This document shows positions 57,005-64,000 of a DNA stretch of 64,000 nucleotides, piece by piece. Numbering within the stretch: position 1 is the first letter of the stretch; each line of letters begins with the position of its first letter. The DNA is taken from assembly GCF_041381155.1 (NCBI RefSeq), contig NC_091147.1:36601553-36665552 (forward strand). The letters are read 5' to 3'. Origin of the DNA: Argopecten irradians. Its lineage: Eukaryota; Mollusca; Bivalvia; Pectinida; Pectinidae. The notes beneath the pieces are model-generated. The model was given only the letters and a program-made list of their open reading frames with translations, had not been told where the DNA came from and did not search any database. Position numbers and translations under genes: made by a program.

Positions 57005-59880
57005 CATTGAAAAATATCTAAGGGGATTTGAGTAATATCTAGGGGGATTTGGGTAATATCTAGTGGGATTTGGGTAATATCTAGGAGGATTTGGGTAATA
57101 TTTACGCGGATTTAGGTAATGTCTAGTGGGATTTGGGTAATATCTAGTGGGATTTGGGTAATATCTAGGGGGATTCGGGTAATATCTAGGGAGATTTGGG
57201 TAATATAAACAGGGATTTGGGTAATACCTAGTGGGATTTGAGTAATATCTATGGAAATTTGGATAATATTTGAGGGGATTTGGATAATGTCTTGTGGGAT
57301 TTGGTTAATATTTAGGGGGATTTGAGTAAAACTTAGTGGGATTTGGGTAATAATCGAGGGGAATTGGGGAAATGTCAGGGATATTCAGATGGTTTCTAAT
57401 TTGTAGGGGGATTGGGGTAATATATAGGATATGTAAAAGTGTGTAATATGTAAGAGAATCTAGGTAATATCTAGTGGATTTGGGTAATGTCTAGTAGAAT
57501 TTGGGTAATATCTAGTGGGATTTGGGTAATATCTAGGGGGATTTGGGTAATATTTAAGGGGATAAGCAGATGGTCCGTAATATATAAGGGGATTGGGGTA
57601 ATATATAGGATATGTAGATGTATGTTAGGTGTGTGTAATATGTAGGGGGATATGGATAATATCTAGGGACATGTAGATGTGTGTAATATGTAGGGGGATA
57701 TGGATAATATCTAGGGACATGTAGATGTGTGTAATATGTAGGGGGATATGGATAATATCTAGGGATATGTAGATGTGTGTAATATGTAGGTAGATGTGTG
57801 TAATATGTAGGGGGATATGGATAATATCTAGGGATATGTAGATGTGTGTAATATGTAGTTAGATGTGTGTAATATGTGGGTAGATGTGTGTAATATGTAG
57901 GGGATATGGATAATATCTAGGGACATGTGATGTGTGTAATATGTAGGGGGATATGGATAATATCTAGAGATATGTAAATGTGTGTAATATGTAGGGGGAT
58001 ATGGATAATATCTAGGGACATGTAGATGTGTGTAATATGTAGGTAGATGTGTGTGATATGTAGGGGGATATGGATAATAATATCTAGGGATATGTAGATG
58101 TGTATAATATGTAGGTAGATGTGTGTAATATGTGGTAGATGTGTGTGTAATATGTGGGTAGATGTGTGTAATATGTAGGGGGATATGGATAATATCTAGG
58201 GATATGTAGATGTGTGTAATATGTAGGGGGATATGGATAATATCTAGGGACATGTAGATGTGTGTAATATGTAGGTAGATGTGTGTAATATGTAGGGGGA
58301 TATGGATAATATCTAGGGATATGTAGATGTGTATAATATGTAGGTAGATGTGTGTAATATGTGGGTAGATGTGTGTAATATGTAGGGGGATATGGATAAT
58401 ATCTAGGGACATGTAGATGTGTGTAATATGTAGGGGGATATGGATAATATCTAGGGATATGTAGATGTGTGTAATATGTAGGGGGATATGGATAATATCT
58501 AGGGACATGTAGATGTGTGTAATATGTGGGTAGATGTGTGTAATATGTAGGGGGATATGGATAATATCTAGGGACATGTAGATGTGTGTAATATGTAGGG
58601 GGATATGGATAATATCTAGGGACATGTAGATGTGTGTAATATGTAGGGGGATATGGATAATATCTAGGGATATGTAGATGTGTGTAATATCTAGGGATAT
58701 TTAGGTTGTATGTAGGGACATGTAGATGTGTGTAACATGTAGGGGGATATGGATAATATCTAGGGACATATAGATTTTTATAATATGTAAGAGGATTAGG
58801 GTAATATATAGGAATAGGTAGATATGTGTAATATGTAGGGGGATATGGATAATATCTAGGGATATGTAGATGTGTGTAATATGTAGGTAGATGTGTGTAA
58901 TATGTGGGTAGATGTGTGTAATATGTAGGGGGATATGGATAATATCTAGGGATATGTAGATGTGTGTTAGATGTGTGTAATATGTAGGGGGATATGGATA
59001 ATATCTAGGGATATGTAGATGTGTGTAATATGTAGGGGGATATGGATAGTATCTAGGGACACGTAGATGTGTGTAATATGTAGGCGGATATGGATAATAT
59101 CTAGGGATATGTAGATGTGTGTAATATGTAGGGGGATATGGATAATATCTAGGGACATGTAGATGTGTGTAATATGTAGGTAGATGTGTGTTATATGTAG
59201 GGGGATATGGATAATATCTAGGGATATGTAGATGTGTGTAATATGTAGGTAAATGTGTGTAATATGTGGGTAGATGTGTGTAATATGTAGGGGGATATGG
59301 ATAATATCTAGGGACATGTAGATGTGTGTTAGATGTGTGTAATATGTAGGTAGATGTGTGTAATATGTAGGGGGATATGGATAATATCTAGGGATATGTA
59401 GATGTGTGTAATATATAGGTAGATGTGTGTAATATGTAGGGGGATATGGATAATATCTAGGGATATGTAGATGTGTGTTAGATGTGTGTAATATGTAGGT
59501 AGATGTGTGTAATATGTAGGGGGATATGGATAATATCTAGGGATATGTAGATGTGTGTAATATGTAGGTAGATGTGTGTAATATGTAGGGGGATATGGAT
59601 AATATCTAGGGACATGTAGATGTGTGCAATATGTAAGGGGATATGGATAATATCTAGGGACATGTAAATGTGTGTAATATGTAGGGGGATATGGATAATA
59701 TCTAGGGATATGTAGATGTGTGTAATATGTAGGGGGATATGGATAATATCTAGGGACATGTAGATTTTTATAATATGTAAGAGGATTAGGGTAATATATA
59801 GGGATAGGTAGATATGTGTAATAAGTAGGGAGATTCAGGTAATATCTAGGAACATGTAAATGTGTGTTACATGTAGGGGT
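57005..59880. repeat. modular minisatellite: 22-bp units passing into 48- and 21-bp modules
   Basis: From 57005 to about 57560 the unit is ~22 bp (GGGATTTGGGTAATATCTAG). From about 57600 it becomes a string of a 48-bp module (ATATGTAGGGGGATATGGAT, AATATCTAGG, GATATGTAGATGTGTGTA) and a 21-bp module (ATATGTAGGTAGATGTGTGT, A) in irregular order. The 48-bp module contains a changed form of the 22-bp unit. Because 48 and 21 are both multiples of three, minus-strand frames stay open for up to 265 codons. I do not consider them genes. Confidence 0.95.
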
Positions 59881-62499
59881 TACTTATGTGATTTTCAAAG
59901 CTCTTGAAGCAGAATATCTTTACATAATAAAGTACTACTCTTGTTTTGAGTTTGCTATAAAACCAAGGAGGTACTTAGACTCACTTAGATTCACTGCTCA
60001 ATGACACGGTTATAGATTACCATAAAACAAGTGTGACGAGTTACGTTGCGTAATTACTTCCTTTTCATACTGGTTTTGTGTATATCCATATGTATTTGTG
60101 AATGTCTGGTCAATAATTAAAATATACATTTATTTATTTGAGGACTACTTCAGGAGGTTAATACGAAGAATTGTTAACGATATAAAAGAAGACAAATATA
60201 TGTTCATAAAAACATAATATTTGAAAGTATCGATTAGGCATACAAATTATTGGTTATATGTAGGCTCTACCAGCAGTGTATTATCTTTACGATATAGATG
60301 TGAAAATTTTTAATATAAATCGTTAAATAAAAAGCTCATATAAGTGGTCTTTACATATGAGAAGATTTCTTATTCTTACTTTTCCCTTTGAATATAAATA
60401 GAGATGTATGTACAATATGTTTAGTTATGTCATTAACATAACATGAATATATGTAGGTAAAACAGATGTGAACAAAAGCATGGAATAAACATAGAAACTC
60501 AAAACACAAAAAATAATAGCTGAAACTTTATCTAGATTGACAAACAATGTAGTTTATACTGTAAAGTCACGCAATTAAAGAAAAGAATTGTATTTGGAAT
60601 GTAAAGCAGATTGCAACTTGAGTATGTACATATATGTACATATACAGCTATTATTAGTAGTAAGAGGAAATAAATTGAGATATCTTCAACATTTATCAAC
60701 ACAGATCCATTGGCGGACGTACATTCAATTGATTTTAACAAACCATGAAGATATTCATATTCATGAATAATAAAAAGCTGAAAACCCGAAATTACTAAAA
60801 CTACAAAAACACACAATATTAAAATAACATTCAAACTTCAGACTTAAGTCAGTCTGTTTACAAAATACATTATAGAGAGAAACATAGCTAAAACATTCAA
60901 AAAATCTATTTAGAGGGGGAGCAAATGATATCAGTCTAATAAGAAAGTAGAAAGGTAAAAAAAATCTGTAAGCCTGTGTAGCGATACCTAGAAAGTAAAT
61001 TGAAATAGCTCGAAATGTATATATACAGGACGCATTGGCGTTCAGCCAATTATGTAACACCAGTCACTTTTATACGGTGTCTAGTGCAAGGTATGATCAT
61101 AACAAATCATCTCCCCATCGCCGAACAGTGCATGCACTGCCAGCTGATTGTTTACAAACTTGTGATATCGTAGTGCCTACTACCTGGTGTACTGGTGATA
61201 CCTGTATGTAGGTAGACGGTTACAAAGGTAGGTATTACCTGTGGTAATGTTGATAAACATTTACATATTTTAAGTGTGATTATTATTGCCTATCATGGAC
61301 TCTTATAGTTTATGAACAGTGTTAGACTCAATTATGTAGTATCTTATTGCATCCAAAAATAAATATAATAATAAAATATTTCAAAATTTAGACAAATTTT
61401 TATCTTCACTGGAGAACTAGTATTTGGAAGTTTATATTTATTTAGATAAATCTTTTTATATTATTAATATCAAATATACAATTGTGCATTATCTTCTGAT
61501 GCTTTTTTGATTATTTCAATCACTTATAAAGTCATTTTAATTTCATATTTAAAGATATATGTGCCGTAAGTGGTCGACAATTTGACAAGTTATTTTTTCT
61601 TCATTTATCTATCTAAAACCAAAGGTTTAATTAATACAGCTGTGAAAGTATTCAAACAGATAGACAGACATATATAATGCGTTTTAAACATTTAGAAACA
61701 TAAGCTACATTACAGATATTATGCACTGTTAAATTCTTGTTTTATATGCCTTGTGTATGTTTAGATAGAAAGATACCTTCATCATTCACTTTTTACAACT
61801 AATAATAATACTGTAGAAATATGAAATGACATTGTAGACAACAACTTGGCTTCATAGTCTGACCGTATATACTCATTTCACTGACACTGAAGATATTAAT
61901 AGTAAAATGATTATGGCAGTATTACCAAAAACCATTTTCAGTTCTTATTTGTACTTGTAAATTTTCAACCTATGCATTGAAAGTATTTTAATTTTCAAAA
62001 TGTTGGTATCATTTGGTGGCGAATTTCTTCATTTTGCAGCCTCATCAATAACGGAAGCTCTTGATTCATTTTGTTTCTTGGCAGTGACAGTTATCGAGTT
62101 TAAAATTGGGATGTAGAAGTGTTGTATCGATGATAAACCAATCAGTAGAACAGCCGGTTAGTGTTCGGCCTCTCCACCACCCGTTTCACCACCCATAACA
62201 GGAGATCAATTACTATTGATGTTTGAGTATTCCGCTGTCACATTGTATTGGGAAGTATTGATATACATCGTATGCAGTATAGGATTTAAATATCAATATA
62301 GGATATACTTGACCTGTACACAATGACATTAAACTAGAAGACGGAGTGTAAACCCCGATAGGTGTTTTTAAATATCAATATAGGATATATAAAGAACATA
62401 ACGTCATACACTAACGTTAAACTAGGAAGTGTAAAACCTGACATGCTTCTTCCTCTTTGGTTATAAAATAATATTTTTAAATTTTCGACATTTTTACAT
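59881..62499. other. intergenic, no gene recognised
   Basis: AT-rich. Open frames of about 100 codons on the minus strand at 60532-60834 and 60761-61060 resemble no family and have noncoding-like composition. Confidence 0.5.
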
Positions 62500-62655
62500 A
62501 ACCGCTACCTCTGTACTGCGTGTTCGAATTCGATGTCACATTTACCGATACTAAGAGCTTGACGGTGTTTCCTCGGGTACTCTGAGTTTTCTCTCCTTTG
62601 TATATCCGACATGTCCTTCAAGACCATGAGTGTTTATAGGATATTTTACTAGCCA
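62500..62655 (+). mobile_element. decayed family 1 SINE
   Basis: Traces remain in order: TGTTCGAATTCGATGTCAC (B box region), GACGGTGTTTCCTCGGGTAC (core) and CATGTCCTTCAAGACCATGA (tail). Confidence 0.55.
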
Positions 62656-62700
62656 AACTTACCCAAACAAACATAACGGAATAGTGAAACTATGATTATT

Positions 62701-63075
62701 TTTGTTTGTTTGATTAATTAAACGTCCTATTAACAGCCAGGGTCATGTAAGGACGGCCTCCCATGTATGTGGTGTGTGGTGCATATGTAGTTTGCGGTGC
62801 GTGTTTTGGGAGACTGTGGTATGTTCGTGTTATGTCTTCTTGTATAGTGGAGCTTTTGCCCTTTATATAGCTATATCACCAAAGCATGCCGCCAAAGACA
62901 CAAGGCAACACATTCCACCCGGTCACATTATACTGACAACGGGTTAACGAGTAGTCCCATTCCCTTTATGCTAAGAGCTAAGCAGGAGAGAAACTAACAA
63001 GTTTCATAGATGACTATGATGTGTCTCGGCCAGGAGTCAGAATCCAGAGCCTTCCTCACGGGAGCAATCGCTCAA
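62701..63075 (-). mobile_element. SINE-like element (family 2), minus orientation
   Basis: Starts with the common tail (AAACGTCCTATTAACAGCCA, GGGTCATGTAAGGACGGCC). The body, read on the minus strand, has GTATAATGTGACCGGGTGGA and GGCGGCATGCTTTGGTGATA. Further out it has CCTGGCCGAGACACATCATA and GGCTCTGGATTCTGACTCCT. It ends shortly before the next gene. Confidence 0.75.
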
Positions 63076-63228
63076 CTGAAGGGAAAAAATGAGGTGGTGT
63101 CAAGGACAATGTCAGGGAAAACAAGATATGGTTACAATTAACATCACAAGCTACAAGATACACCATGAAAATAATTATATTTTTACTATTTCTAGTAAGA
63201 TACAATGTAAGTATTTTCAGTTTTCAGT

Positions 63229-63974
63229 ATGGCCTCCTCCACCCAGACCCCTTGTGGACATAACCAAAAACCACCCGTGTATTCGTCATTGGTACCATGT
63301 GGAGCACATCCAGGCCGGTCGATTAGCGAAAGTTCTGAGACGGAACTTCTCCCACAGGTGAACAGAGTGAAAACCAAATCCTGCAGTACCTACCGGACGA
63401 TATTGGTCACCGTGGTTCTGAGTGTAGTGTTCTGTATTGGACTGTCAATATGTGTCGTTGTCCTGTTCACGCTGGTCGGGAACCTGCAGCACAACTTACA
63501 GCAGCTTCAAAATTCTAAAGAAGTTGGTCAGAAATTGTGTCAACCTTGTAGTGAGCTCAAAACAGGGCCGTTCGATGATGACAACCCTATGATTGGTAAA
63601 CTCGACAGAGATGGTGATAACTGCTGTGCCACGACGGCTCGACAAACACAAATAATGATGACTTTGGTAAAAACTTTGTGCCATATTCAGAATCAAATAT
63701 TCTATATAATCAGATATCTTTATATCACGTGCTCTAAATAATACTAATCATAAATGAATAAATTAATAAGCATCAGTCCCGAATGTTCTTGAATAAGGTG
63801 TTATTATCATAATAATTTCAATGTGCTAATAAGCATAGAGTGGAAAGTATAATAAGTATTATTTTAGTGTATTACATGTATCGCGTTCATTTTAAATGTA
63901 AAATGCTGTATAATAACGTTGGATCTTCATGTTTCAGATGTTTCAAAGGCAGAAAACAGTTTCGGATAATCTTG
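63229..63974 (+). CDS. type II single-pass membrane protein, 5' part (possibly TNF-ligand-like); runs off window
   Basis: Exon A is 63229-63666 (146 codons, phase 0, donor TTG|GTAAAA). Exon B is 63938-63974 (37 nt, between TGTTTCAG and GTAGGC). The rest lies beyond the window. The protein has a ~55-residue cytoplasmic N terminus, one transmembrane segment at about 56-84 (TVVLSVVFCIGLSICVVVLF), then an extracellular stalk (HNLQQLQNSKEVGQKL), CQPCSEL, and an acidic block ending DRDGDNCC. This layout and the C..C / CC pattern resemble molluscan TNF-ligand-like proteins as I remember them, but the TNF domain itself is not in view, so the family is unproven. The ATG follows TTTTCAGT and may be preceded by a noncoding exon. 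Confidence 0.65.
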
Positions 63975-64000
63975 GTAGGCTATGTTTATATTATTCTAGT

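Noticed and set aside
57828-59759. Long minus-strand open frames (265, 116 and 93 codons)
   Set aside because: They lie wholly inside the modular minisatellite and stay open only because both module lengths are multiples of three. No start context, splice structure or domain was seen.
60532-61060. Two ~100-codon minus-strand frames
   Set aside because: They overlap each other in different frames, are rich in codons typical of AT-rich noncoding DNA, and have no recognised domain.
63089-63361. 90-codon plus-strand frame upstream of the type II membrane protein start
   Set aside because: It overlaps the 63229 gene in another frame, begins just past a SINE and has no membrane segment or domain. 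The 63229 frame has the coherent protein layout.

Overview
The window looks like AT-rich, repeat-dense nuclear DNA from a marine invertebrate, most likely a bivalve mollusc (the species is not determined). The signs are small exons with GT-AG introns, bilaterian gene families (PAN/fibrinogen-like protein, secreted DUF885 protein, type II membrane protein), tRNA-derived SINEs, many short inverted-repeat elements and several large minisatellites. No operons, CRISPR arrays, rRNA or functional tRNA genes were seen.

Layout. (1) 4.6-11.6 kb, minus strand: a five-exon gene for a secreted 304-residue PAN + fibrinogen-C-terminal-domain protein. (2) 19.2-23.3 kb, minus strand: a decayed tandem copy of that gene with stops, a frameshift, lost splice donors and a missing last exon. 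(3) 31.2-53.2 kb, plus strand: a 17-exon gene for a 622-residue DUF885 protein with a signal peptide, an HExxxGHH metallopeptidase-like motif and a GPI-type hydrophobic C terminus. All 17 exons join in frame. (4) 63.2 kb to the end, plus strand: the 5' part of a type II single-pass membrane protein gene, possibly TNF-ligand-like, cut by the window edge. Everything else is intergenic or intronic sequence filled with SINEs, fold-back elements and tandem arrays.

The most unusual structure is inside the DUF885 gene. The 5' splice site of exon 3 has been tandemly amplified into a ~4.8 kb, 50-bp-unit array of about 95 copies. Most units carry an intact GTAAGT donor and also a close match to the CTCF core motif, all in one orientation. 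In the same gene the intron before exon 11 is a ~2.5 kb, ~35-bp-unit array that ends exactly at the real 3' splice site, each unit resembling that acceptor. The acceptors of exons 12 and 17 are also tandemly duplicated (70 and 91 bp). Use of the extra exon 17 acceptor would give a shortened protein without the GPI signal. Splice junctions of this one gene therefore appear to be repeated sources of tandem duplication.

The PAN/fibrinogen protein is probably a secreted lectin-like recognition molecule. The DUF885 protein is probably a cell-surface or secreted peptidase-like enzyme. Nothing in the sequence shows that the genes of this window work together.
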